A stretch of DNA of 64,000 bases from Aminipila terrae (GTDB taxonomy: Bacteria; Bacillota; Clostridia; Peptostreptococcales; Anaerovoracaceae), in assembly GCF_010120715.1 (NCBI RefSeq), contig NZ_CP047591.1:2852001-2916000 (forward strand). Reading direction: 5' to 3'. The notes beneath the pieces are model-generated. The model was not told the origin of the DNA. It did no database searches and saw only the letters and a list, made by a program, of their open reading frames with translations. Positions 55,238-63,108 of this stretch are shown piece by piece (position 1 is the first letter of the stretch; every line of letters starts with the position of its first letter). Made by a program: the position numbers and the translations under genes.

Positions 55238-56617
55238 TTGGAAAATTTATTAAACGCAGATAAAGCACAAAATTTAAATCATAAAAAGTCTTTTTATAAG
55301 AAGATGTGGTTAGTGGCAGTGCCAGTAGTAATACAGAATGTTATCAGTATCGGTCTGAATCTGGTAGATATTCTGATGATTGGCAGGCTGGGGGAGAAAG
55401 AATTGGCCGCGGTAGGTTCCGCTACACAGATTTTTTTTATTTTCAGTATGATTTGTTTTGGTTTATATAGTGGCGCAGCAGTATATGTAGCTCAATACTG
55501 GGGGATAAGAAATACCACCAATATAAAAAAAGTTATAGGAATAGATCTTACAGTTGGCGTTTCATTAGCTACTGCCACTTTTATTATCGCTCTGTTATTT
55601 GCACCTCAATTGATATGGATATTCTCAAGAGACAGAGAAGTGATTGCTCTAGGTGCTAAATTTCTGAGAACAGTTTGTTTTTCTTATATTTTAACCAGCA
55701 TAACTTTTGCTATGGTATATAATTCCAGAGCAGTGCAAAGACTAAAGGCTGCAACCATAATAAATGGCACAGCTATCCTTATCAATACCCTTTTAAATTA
55801 CTGCCTGATTTATGGGAAATGGGGTATGCCAGCCATGGGAGTAAGGGGTTCTGCTTTAGCCACTGTTATAGCAAGAATAGTAGAGCTTACCAGTATTATG
55901 GTTTATATCTATATAAATAAGGAACATCCATTCCATGGTCCTATTAAAGAGTTTTTATCCTTTGATAAAACAATGTTTAAACAGGTGATGAAAACAGCAG
56001 TACCGGTTATTTTTACTGAGGGAGGATGGGCAGCTGTGACTTCATTGACCTTCGTAGCTTATGGCATGTTGGGGGCTACTGCATTAGCAGTTATACAGAT
56101 AGCAGAGGTAGTTGCAGACTTATCCCAGGCGGTTTATTTCGGACTGGGCAACGCTACAGCTGTTATTATAGGAGAATCCCTTGGGCAGAAAAATACTGAA
56201 GCGGCCTTTAATTATGGTGGTATGGCTATGAAAATAACCTGGGGACTGAACATTATAGTAACCTTATTTTTAATTGCTATCAGCAGACCTATAGCGGATG
56301 TTTATCATTTTAACAGCGAAACAACTCATTTACTCATACTGGTATTGACTGCATGGGCATTTACAATAACTCCTAAGATGCTTGCCTATGTTCTGATATG
56401 TGGTATTTTAAGAGCTGGAGGAGATACTTTATATAGTCTTGTTATAGACTTATCCTGCAATGTGATGATACAGCTTTCCATAGCATTTTTCAGTGTGCTT
56501 GTTCTTCATTTACCAATTTACTTTGTAGTTATTTTTGTATCTATAAGTGATATAGTAAAGACAATAATCTGCTATAGAAGGTATTACAGTAAAAAATGGA
56601 TGAATATAGTTACCTGA
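55238..56617 (+). CDS. MATE-family efflux transporter
   Basis: A 459-residue, 12-segment multidrug and toxin extrusion protein. Each half shows the family pattern, for example NLVDILMIGRLGEKELAAVG in the first half and YGMLGATALAVIQIAEVVAD in the second. It exports organic cations or drugs with Na+ or H+ influx. It starts at TTG 55238, with AAAGGTGAT 6 bp upstream. The substrate is unknown. A CCTG/CAGG hairpin (about 56652-56680) follows and may terminate it. Confidence 0.9.
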   Translation: MENLLNADKAQNLNHKKSFYKKMWLVAVPVVIQNVISIGLNLVDILMIGRLGEKELAAVGSATQIFFIFSMICFGLYSGAAVYVAQYWGIRNTTNIKKVIGIDLTVGVSLATATFIIALLFAPQLIWIFSRDREVIALGAKFLRTVCFSYILTSITFAMVYNSRAVQRLKAATIINGTAILINTLLNYCLIYGKWGMPAMGVRGSALATVIARIVELTSIMVYIYINKEHPFHGPIKEFLSFDKTMFKQVMKTAVPVIFTEGGWAAVTSLTFVAYGMLGATALAVIQIAEVVADLSQAVYFGLGNATAVIIGESLGQKNTEAAFNYGGMAMKITWGLNIIVTLFLIAISRPIADVYHFNSETTHLLILVLTAWAFTITPKMLAYVLICGILRAGGDTLYSLVIDLSCNVMIQLSIAFFSVLVLHLPIYFVVIFVSISDIVKTIICYRRYYSKKWMNIVT

Positions 56618-56768
56618 TATGATATACTAATATGATGCAGAATTATAAAGACCTGCCCACATCAATAATGTGGACCAGGCTTTATACAGAAATTTCAGCG
56701 GCTTTAGCTGTCGGAAATTTTCAGTTAACTATTTGACAGGTACATTTGATTTGAGAGGATTATGTAAG

Positions 56769-57956
56769 ATGTTTGTATATTTGGACAACAGTGCAACCAC
56801 TAAACAGTATGATGCTGTAACAGATAAAATGGTGGTATATATGAAAGAGGATTTTGGAAATCCATCTTCCCTGCATAAACTTGGGTTAACGGCAGAGAAA
56901 GCTGTAAAAAATGCCAGAAAGAACGTAGCGGAAGCAATTGGTGTCCGTGATGATGAAATTATTTTTACATCTGGAGGTACGGAGGCAGATAATACAGCGT
57001 TGCTCGGAGCAGCCTCTGCAAGAAAAAGGCGTGGTAAAAAAATTATTACATCTACAATAGAGCATCCGGCAGTTTTAGAAACAGCCAGCAAATTAGAGAA
57101 TCTGGGTTTTACAGTAGAGTACCTTGATGTAGATGAAAATGGTTCAGTGAATCCTGAAGCATTACAGGAGGCCATGACAGAAGATACTATATTGATTTCG
57201 GTAATGGGTGTGAACAATGAAGTGGGTACCATTGAGCCGGTAAAGGAAATGGTTCAGATTAAAGATAAGTATAATAAAGAACATGGTACAGACATCCTGT
57301 TTCACATGGACGGGGTACAGTCTTTTGGAAAACTATCCCATATGATAAATGGTATAGATATGATTTCTGTTAGTGGTCATAAAATACACGGACCCAAAGG
57401 AATAGGGGCGTTATATGTCAGAAAAGGACTTATGATAGAACCTTATTTAATTGGTGGGGGCCAGGAAAAACACATGAGATCTGGGACAGAAAATGTTCCG
57501 GCTATTGCAGGATTTGGACAGGCAGCTAAATTAACAGATGATAATCTGGAATGCCGGATTAAAAATATGTCTGCTGCAAGGAATTATTTGATGGAAGGCA
57601 TTAAAGCAGAAATTAAAGATATCAAAATAAACAGTGTGGAAAAAGACAGTTTTGTCTGGGATAGCGGAATGTGCTGTCCTTCCGTTTTAAATATATCCTT
57701 TTTGGGAACAAGAGGTGAAGTACTTCTTCATACACTTGAGCAGGAAGAAATATATGTGTCTACTGGTTCTGCATGTTCTTCCAATAAGAAAGGTCAGAGC
57801 CATGTACTTAAGGCAATGGGACTGAAAGACAAAGAAATTGAAGGTGCCATCCGGTTCAGTTTCAGTGAATTTAATACCATTGAGGAAATGGATTATGTAT
57901 TGGGACATTTAAAAGATGCCGTCGCCAGATTTAGAAGGCTGGGTAGTTTCAGATAG
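56769..57956 (+). CDS. Cysteine desulfurase (NifS/IscS family), ThiI partner
   Basis: A 395-residue PLP enzyme that transfers sulfur from cysteine. FVYLDNSATTKQYDAVTDKM at the start, PLP-lysine in SVSGHKIHGPKGIGALYV, and the sulfur-carrying cysteine loop VSTGSACSSNKKGQSHVL. It is followed by thiI, the usual arrangement in Bacillus and Clostridia (NifZ-ThiI), where it supplies persulfide for 4-thiouridine in tRNA. The ATG 56769 has GAGAGGA about 10 bp upstream. An upstream in-frame start would add 33 residues foreign to the family. Confidence 0.94.
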   Translation: MFVYLDNSATTKQYDAVTDKMVVYMKEDFGNPSSLHKLGLTAEKAVKNARKNVAEAIGVRDDEIIFTSGGTEADNTALLGAASARKRRGKKIITSTIEHPAVLETASKLENLGFTVEYLDVDENGSVNPEALQEAMTEDTILISVMGVNNEVGTIEPVKEMVQIKDKYNKEHGTDILFHMDGVQSFGKLSHMINGIDMISVSGHKIHGPKGIGALYVRKGLMIEPYLIGGGQEKHMRSGTENVPAIAGFGQAAKLTDDNLECRIKNMSAARNYLMEGIKAEIKDIKINSVEKDSFVWDSGMCCPSVLNISFLGTRGEVLLHTLEQEEIYVSTGSACSSNKKGQSHVLKAMGLKDKEIEGAIRFSFSEFNTIEEMDYVLGHLKDAVARFRRLGSFR

Positions 57957-57996
57957 TAAGATTAAAAAATTAACAGTGCAGAAAGGAACAGGATTA

Positions 57997-59187
57997 ATGA
58001 CTGATGACAGAAATATCTTTATAGTAAGATGTGGTGAAGTAGCTTTAAAAGGTATGAATAAGCCATATTTTGAGAGGATGCTCGTTGAAAGAATTAAAAA
58101 GATGTTAAAAAAATATGACGGGATTGAAGTAAAAAGGCACGAAGGTCTGATTTTTGTCAGAGCGGATAAGTCGATTCCTAAAGATGAAGTTATCAAACAG
58201 ATATCCAAAGTCTTTGGGGTAGCTTCTATCAGCCCTGCAGTTGAAATTGAATCAGATATGGATAAAATAGGTGAAGCTGCAGTACAGGTAATGCTTGAAC
58301 TGATTAAAGAAAAGGGAGTTCAGACCTTTAAAGTTGAAGCAAAGCGCGCAGATAAGACTTTCCCGATTACATCACCAGAGATTGGAAGAGTCATAGGAGC
58401 AAAGATTCTGATTGGATGTAAGGTACTGAAAGTGGATGTACATCACCCGGATTGTTTATTGTTTATTGATGTAAGAAGAGAAAAGTCTTATATTTATGAA
58501 CAAAAGATTTCTGGATTTGGAGGGCTTCCACTTGGAACAAATGGTAAAGGCATGGTCCTGTTGTCAGGAGGTATTGATTCACCAGTAGCAGCCTGGATGA
58601 TGGCTAAGAGGGGGATGCTTATTGAAGCAGTGCATTTCCATTCATATCCTTATACCAGCGAAAGGGCCCAGGAAAAGGTAGAACAGCTGGCAGGCATTGT
58701 TGCATCCTATTGCGGAAGATTTAAGATGCATGTGATTAATCTGCTTCCTATTCAGGAACAAATCGTACAACATTGTCCAGAAGAAGAAACAACTATCCTG
58801 GTAAGGCGTTTCATGATGAGGATAGCGGAGAGGGTTGCAGAAGAAAAGGGCTGTACAATGCTTATAACAGGTGAAAACTTAGGACAGGTTGCAAGTCAGA
58901 CAGCAGAATCTCTTGTGGTAACGGATGCGTCTGTAAAAATGCCTGTGATGAGACCTCTTATTGCTATGGATAAAGTTGACATCATGGACAAAGCACAGGA
59001 AATAGGTACATTTGAGACTTCTATACAGCCATACGAAGATTGCTGCACTGTATTCCTTCCCAAGCATCCAACTACGAAACCGAAGCTGGAGAAAATATTA
59101 GAATCAGAAAGTCGTCTGGATGTAGAAAACCTGATTGAAACAGCAGTAGCATCAAAAGAAACCGTCAATATATTCCCACAAGATTAG
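57997..59187 (+). CDS. thiI: tRNA 4-thiouridine synthase ThiI
   Basis: A 396-residue ThiI: ferredoxin-like N-domain and THUMP (residues 60-165), then the PP-loop ATPase domain (GMVLLSGGIDSPVAAWMMAK). It lacks the C-terminal rhodanese domain of E. coli ThiI, as Firmicutes enzymes generally do, and so depends on the NifS-type desulfurase 40 bp upstream for sulfur. It modifies U8 of tRNA. GAAAGGAACAGG precedes the ATG. Confidence 0.95.
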   Translation: MTDDRNIFIVRCGEVALKGMNKPYFERMLVERIKKMLKKYDGIEVKRHEGLIFVRADKSIPKDEVIKQISKVFGVASISPAVEIESDMDKIGEAAVQVMLELIKEKGVQTFKVEAKRADKTFPITSPEIGRVIGAKILIGCKVLKVDVHHPDCLLFIDVRREKSYIYEQKISGFGGLPLGTNGKGMVLLSGGIDSPVAAWMMAKRGMLIEAVHFHSYPYTSERAQEKVEQLAGIVASYCGRFKMHVINLLPIQEQIVQHCPEEETTILVRRFMMRIAERVAEEKGCTMLITGENLGQVASQTAESLVVTDASVKMPVMRPLIAMDKVDIMDKAQEIGTFETSIQPYEDCCTVFLPKHPTTKPKLEKILESESRLDVENLIETAVASKETVNIFPQD

Positions 59188-59296
59188 TTTCGACAAAAAT
59201 AGAATCAAACCCCCTTATTCTCTTAAGGACAAGTCATTTCACAAGTAATATAATGAAATTGTTGGAAATGCTTGCAGAGTGTGAGGGGGTTTTGTA

Positions 59297-59680
59297 ATGC
59301 AGACATATTTGGATTTTCAAATGAAGGATGACGTTTTAATAGTAAGTATTGTAGGCGACCTGGATCATCACCAGGCAACGCAGGCCAGAGAGGAAATTGA
59401 TAGAACTATTGAGGCATTTAGAAGTAAGAATCTTATTCTGGATTTTTCAAAAGTTGAATTTATGGACAGCTCTGGTATAGGGGTTGTGATGGGAAGATAT
59501 AACAAAGTAAAAGAAAAGGGAGGAGAAATCCTCATAATCGGATGCTCTAAATATGTAAAACTTATACTTGAAATGGCCGGAATTTTTACTATTATAGGGT
59601 GTTACGAGGAACTCGGGGAAGCACTGGAAAAGTTTCAATTAATTGATGAGCAGATGGAGGTGTCAGGCAATGGTAAATAA
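59297..59680 (+). CDS. spoIIAA: Anti-anti-sigma factor SpoIIAA
   Basis: A 127-residue STAS-domain protein. The phosphorylatable serine is in KVEFMDSSGIGVVMGRYNK. When dephosphorylated it binds SpoIIAB and frees SigF in the forespore. It is the first gene of the spoIIA operon. AGGGGG lies 7 bp before the ATG and can pair with AAACCCCCT at 59207-59215 in a long-range hairpin. It overlaps spoIIAB by 11 bp. Confidence 0.95.
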   Translation: MQTYLDFQMKDDVLIVSIVGDLDHHQATQAREEIDRTIEAFRSKNLILDFSKVEFMDSSGIGVVMGRYNKVKEKGGEILIIGCSKYVKLILEMAGIFTIIGCYEELGEALEKFQLIDEQMEVSGNGK

Positions 59681-60107
59681 GATAAAGATAGAATTTTTAA
59701 GCCTGTCTGTAAATGAAAGCTTTGCAAGAACTGCTGTAGCAGGGTTCTTTTCTGAGCTTGATCCAACGATTGAAGAAATTGCAGAAATAAAGACCAGTGT
59801 ATCAGAGGCAGTTAGCAATGCAATTATACACGGATATAAAAACCAGCCTACAGGTATCGTTACATTGGAATGCAGTTATGATGAAGAGAGGAAAATCACT
59901 ATTTCTGTTGAAGATACCGGGGTTGGCATAGAAGATATAGAAAAGGCAAGAGAGCCACTATTTACCACAGGAAGCCCTGAGGAGCGAGCAGGGATGGGGT
60001 TCACTGTGATGGAAAGCTTTACGGACCATGTCGAAGTAACATCAAATCTGGGGGAAGGAACCAGAGTTCTGATGATAAAGAAGTTGGATGCAGGGTATGA
60101 GTTATAG
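59670..60107 (+). CDS. spoIIAB: Anti-sigma F factor SpoIIAB
   Basis: A 145-residue GHKL-fold serine kinase that sequesters SigF and phosphorylates SpoIIAA. The N-box VSEAVSNAIIHGY, the G1 box VEDTGVGIEDIEKAREP and the G2 region ERAGMGFTVMESFTD are present. The ATG 59670 has GGAGGTG upstream. It overlaps both neighbours by 11 bp, so production of the three proteins is stoichiometrically coupled. Confidence 0.96.
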   Translation: MVNKIKIEFLSLSVNESFARTAVAGFFSELDPTIEEIAEIKTSVSEAVSNAIIHGYKNQPTGIVTLECSYDEERKITISVEDTGVGIEDIEKAREPLFTTGSPEERAGMGFTVMESFTDHVEVTSNLGEGTRVLMIKKLDAGYEL

Positions 60108-60840
60108 TTATACTGCAATAAAAAAAGAAGATACATACGCCCTGATAGAAAAAGCAAAATCAGGTGATGAAACTGCCAGGGAACTTTTGGTTTCACAAAA
60201 TACCGGTCTGGTAAAAAGCCTGGCTTTAAAATATGCAGGGGCGGGATATGAGCTGGAAGATTTAATCCAGATAGGGTATATGGGTCTGCTTAAATCTATA
60301 GAACGTTTTGATTCAACGTATGATGTGATGTTTTCTACATACGCTGTACCAATGATTCTGGGAGAGATAAAAAGATATATCCGGGACGATGGGAGAATAA
60401 AAATAAGCAGACAGATGAAGATGGATATAAAAAGACTCAAGCAGGCCAGAGATGAACTTTATTATAAAATTGGCAGTTCACCTAAATTGAGTGAGCTTGC
60501 GGAAGAAATGGATATGCCAGTGGAAAGAGTCTTAGAGATAATGGAAGCAGATGATGCTTTATGCAATCTGCAAAGTATAGATGATCCAGAAAGTGTCCGG
60601 CAATATAGCTCGGAGAGCAGTGATAATTATGAATCGGCGGAAGAGAATATTGTAGATGTAATTTGTTTAAAAAATATCATAGGAAAACTTGAAGATAAGG
60701 AGAGGAAAATTATAGTTCTGAGATATTTCCGGGATATGACACAACAGCAAATTGCGAACTTATTAGGAATATCACAAGTACAGGTTTCTCGCATAGAAAA
60801 AAGGGTTCTGGAAAATATACGGTTAGTTTGTGAAAAATAG
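60097..60840 (+). CDS. sigF: RNA polymerase sporulation sigma factor SigF
   Basis: A 247-residue early forespore sigma factor. Region 2 (LVKSLALKYAGAGYELEDLI, FSTYAVPMILGEIKRYIRDD), region 3 and region 4 (LEDKERKIIVLRYFRDMTQQ, LGISQVQVSRIEKRVLENI). Third gene of spoIIAA-spoIIAB-sigF. It starts within spoIIAB, at ATG 60097 or possibly 60088. Activation is by release from SpoIIAB. A terminator follows. Confidence 0.97.
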   Translation: MSYSYTAIKKEDTYALIEKAKSGDETARELLVSQNTGLVKSLALKYAGAGYELEDLIQIGYMGLLKSIERFDSTYDVMFSTYAVPMILGEIKRYIRDDGRIKISRQMKMDIKRLKQARDELYYKIGSSPKLSELAEEMDMPVERVLEIMEADDALCNLQSIDDPESVRQYSSESSDNYESAEENIVDVICLKNIIGKLEDKERKIIVLRYFRDMTQQQIANLLGISQVQVSRIEKRVLENIRLVCEK

Positions 60841-60850
60841 ATATATTTAG

Positions 60851-60883
60851 CAGGGTAAACAAGATTTACCCTGTTATTTTTAT
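60851..60883 (+). terminator. Terminator of the spoIIA operon
   Basis: CAGGGTAAA (60851-60859) pairs with TTTACCCTG (60865-60873), followed by TTATTTTTAT. Confidence 0.88.
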
Positions 60884-60963
60884 GGTGATTTGTCAGAATT
60901 TTTAAATTATTATACAAAAATATATGAATTTGTATAAAAGCCATGAAAAGTGCTAAAAAGTGC

Positions 60964-61020
60964 TTGCAAATATAGACGAAGTGGTGTTAAATATATAGTA
61001 TATGCTGTTATATATTTAAC
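60964..61020 (+). promoter_or_regulatory. Promoter and inverted-repeat operator of the acyl-CoA dehydrogenase cluster
   Basis: TTGCAA (60964-60969), 17 bp and TTAAAT (60987-60992) form a candidate promoter. A perfect inverted repeat, GTTAAATATATA (60986-60997) and TATATATTTAAC (61009-61020) with an 11-bp gap, covers the -10 and start region and looks like an operator. A second small hairpin with CACTTT/AAAGTG arms (61078-61097) lies in the leader. No gene is seen in 60884-61128. Confidence 0.55.
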
Positions 61021-61128
61021 TAACATTAGCTTATGAAAAAAACGTATAGAACTAGAGTACATAAGCGAACGAAAGGTCACTTTTTCATATTAAAGTGCGC
61101 CATTATTATAATTTAAGGAGGCATTTAC

Positions 61129-62274
61129 ATGAACTTTCAACTAACGAAAGAACAAGAATTTGTAAGAAAAATGGTAAGAGAGTTTGCTGTTAATGAAGTT
61201 GAACCGTTAGCTGCTGAAATTGATCAGGAGCACAGATTCCCGGTTGAAACTGTTGAAAAAATGGCAAAGTATGGTCTGCTTGGTATTCCGTTCCCTACTG
61301 AATACGGTGGAGCGGGTGGAGACCACATCTCATATGCTATTACAGTAGAAGAATTATCAAGAGTATGCGCATCAACAGGTGTTATCTGTTCCGCTCATAC
61401 TTCACTTTGTTGTTGGCCTATCTTTGCATGGGGTACAGAAGAACAGAAGAAAAAGTATTTACCTGACCTGTTATCAGGAAAGAAGTTAGGTGCTTTCGGT
61501 TTAACTGAACCAAATGCAGGTACAGATGCTGCTGGCCAGCAGACAAGAGCTGTAAAAGACGGCGACCATTATATTCTAAATGGAGCTAAAGTATTTATTA
61601 CAAACGGTGGATATGCTGAAACATTTGTAGTAATGGCTATGACTGATAAATCAAAGGGAACCAGAGGCGGTATTTCTGCATTTATCGTAGAAAAAGACGA
61701 TGAAGGTTTCTCAATTGGTAAGACTGAAGATAAGATGGGTATCTGCGCATCTTCAACTACAGAACTTATTATGCAGAATTGCAGAATTCCTGCTGACAGA
61801 ATGTTAGGTGGTATTGGTGACGGATTTAAGGTTGCTATGTCCACTCTTGATGGCGGCCGTATCGGTATCGCTTCACAGGCTTTAGGTATTGCACAGGGAG
61901 CTTTTGATGTTACTGTTGAATACATGAAGGCTAGAAAACAGTTTGGTAAAAAATTATCTCAGATGGAAGCTCTTCAGTTTGAAATTGCTGATATGAAGAC
62001 TCGTATTGAAGCTTCCAGACTTCTGATTTACCAGGCAGCAGACATGAAGGACAAACATCTTGCTTACGGACCTAAGTCTGCTATGGCTAAGTTATTTGCT
62101 GCAGAAACTGCTATGTACGTAACAACTAAGGCTGTTCAGTTACACGGTGGTTATGGTTACACGAAGGATTACCCAGTTGAAAGAATGATGAGAGACGCTA
62201 AGATTACTGAGATCTATGAAGGAACATCAGAAGTTCAGAAGATTGTAATCGCTGCATCAGTATTTGGTAAATAA
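61129..62274 (+). CDS. Acyl-CoA dehydrogenase (butyryl-CoA dehydrogenase type)
   Basis: A 381-residue FAD enzyme. FGLTEPNAGTDAAGQQT and the C-terminal RDAKITEIYEGTSEVQKIV, whose Glu in YEGTSE is the catalytic base of short-chain dehydrogenases. With etfB and etfA downstream it should reduce an enoyl-CoA such as crotonyl-CoA and couple this to ferredoxin reduction. The order dehydrogenase-EtfB-EtfA with a ferredoxin-domain EtfA is that of the caffeyl-CoA reductase CarCDE, so the substrate may not be crotonyl-CoA. AAGGAGG precedes the ATG. Codon usage looks optimised, suggesting high expression. Confidence 0.93.
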   Translation: MNFQLTKEQEFVRKMVREFAVNEVEPLAAEIDQEHRFPVETVEKMAKYGLLGIPFPTEYGGAGGDHISYAITVEELSRVCASTGVICSAHTSLCCWPIFAWGTEEQKKKYLPDLLSGKKLGAFGLTEPNAGTDAAGQQTRAVKDGDHYILNGAKVFITNGGYAETFVVMAMTDKSKGTRGGISAFIVEKDDEGFSIGKTEDKMGICASSTTELIMQNCRIPADRMLGGIGDGFKVAMSTLDGGRIGIASQALGIAQGAFDVTVEYMKARKQFGKKLSQMEALQFEIADMKTRIEASRLLIYQAADMKDKHLAYGPKSAMAKLFAAETAMYVTTKAVQLHGGYGYTKDYPVERMMRDAKITEIYEGTSEVQKIVIAASVFGK

Positions 62275-62294
62275 AGAAGAGGGAGGAAATAGAA

Positions 62295-63089
62295 ATGGCA
62301 TTTAAGATTATCGTATGCGCAAAACAGGTTCCTGATACAAACGTTATTAAGATTAACCCTAAGACAGGAACTCTTATCAGAGACGGCGTACCTAGCATTT
62401 TAAATCATGACGATGCTAACGCTTTAGAAGAGGCTTTAAAAATTAAGGATCAATATCCTGATACACATATTACCGTTATCACTATGGGACCTCCACAGGC
62501 TAATGATCTTTTATTTGAATGTTTAGCTAAGGGAGCTGATGAAGGTATTCTGATTTCAGACAGAGCTGTTGGCGGTTCTGATACTTGGGCTACTTCAAAT
62601 ACGCTTGAAGCAGCAATCAAGAAAATTGGACATTTTGACCTTATGTTCGCTGGACGTCAGGCTATCGATGGAGATACAGCTCAGGTTGGACCTCAGCTTG
62701 CTGAAAAGTTAGGAATTCCTCAGGTAACTTATGTAGAAGAATTCAATATGGACAAGAACATGAAGGATATCACTGTTAAAAGACAGATGGAAGATGGTTA
62801 TGAACTAATTAAGCTTCAGACTCCTTGCATGCTTACAACAATTAAAGAACTTAACAAGCCTAGATACATGTCAATGAAGGGTATCTTTGGACAAAAGGAA
62901 ATGAAGGTTTGGAATGCAAAGGATATCGAAGTAGACTTAACTACAGTTGGTCTTGAAGCTTCTCCTACAAACGTATTCCGATCATTTACTCCTGCTCCAA
63001 AGGGCAAGGGTGTTACACTTGAAGGTGACACAAATAATGATATTGCAAAGAAGCTTTTAGTAAATCTAAAAGGCAAGCATGTAATCTAA
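62295..63089 (+). CDS. etfB: Electron transfer flavoprotein subunit beta
   Basis: A 264-residue EtfB: IIVCAKQVPDTNVIKINPKT at the N-terminus, ALEEALKIKDQYPDTHITVI, then AGRQAIDGDTAQVGPQLAEK. With EtfA it carries FAD and passes electrons between NADH, the acyl-CoA dehydrogenase and ferredoxin. In bifurcating Etfs a second FAD sits in this subunit. It lies 20 bp after the dehydrogenase, with GAGGGAGGAAA before the ATG. Confidence 0.95.
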   Translation: MAFKIIVCAKQVPDTNVIKINPKTGTLIRDGVPSILNHDDANALEEALKIKDQYPDTHITVITMGPPQANDLLFECLAKGADEGILISDRAVGGSDTWATSNTLEAAIKKIGHFDLMFAGRQAIDGDTAQVGPQLAEKLGIPQVTYVEEFNMDKNMKDITVKRQMEDGYELIKLQTPCMLTTIKELNKPRYMSMKGIFGQKEMKVWNAKDIEVDLTTVGLEASPTNVFRSFTPAPKGKGVTLEGDTNNDIAKKLLVNLKGKHVI

Positions 63090-63108
63090 AAGGAGGAGGA
63101 ATTATATA

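Noticed and set aside
59216..59275. A sigma-H promoter for spoIIA (AAGGACAAG with ATGAAAT)
   Set aside because: The elements resemble the consensus but are about 18 bp apart rather than 11-12. Not listed as a feature.
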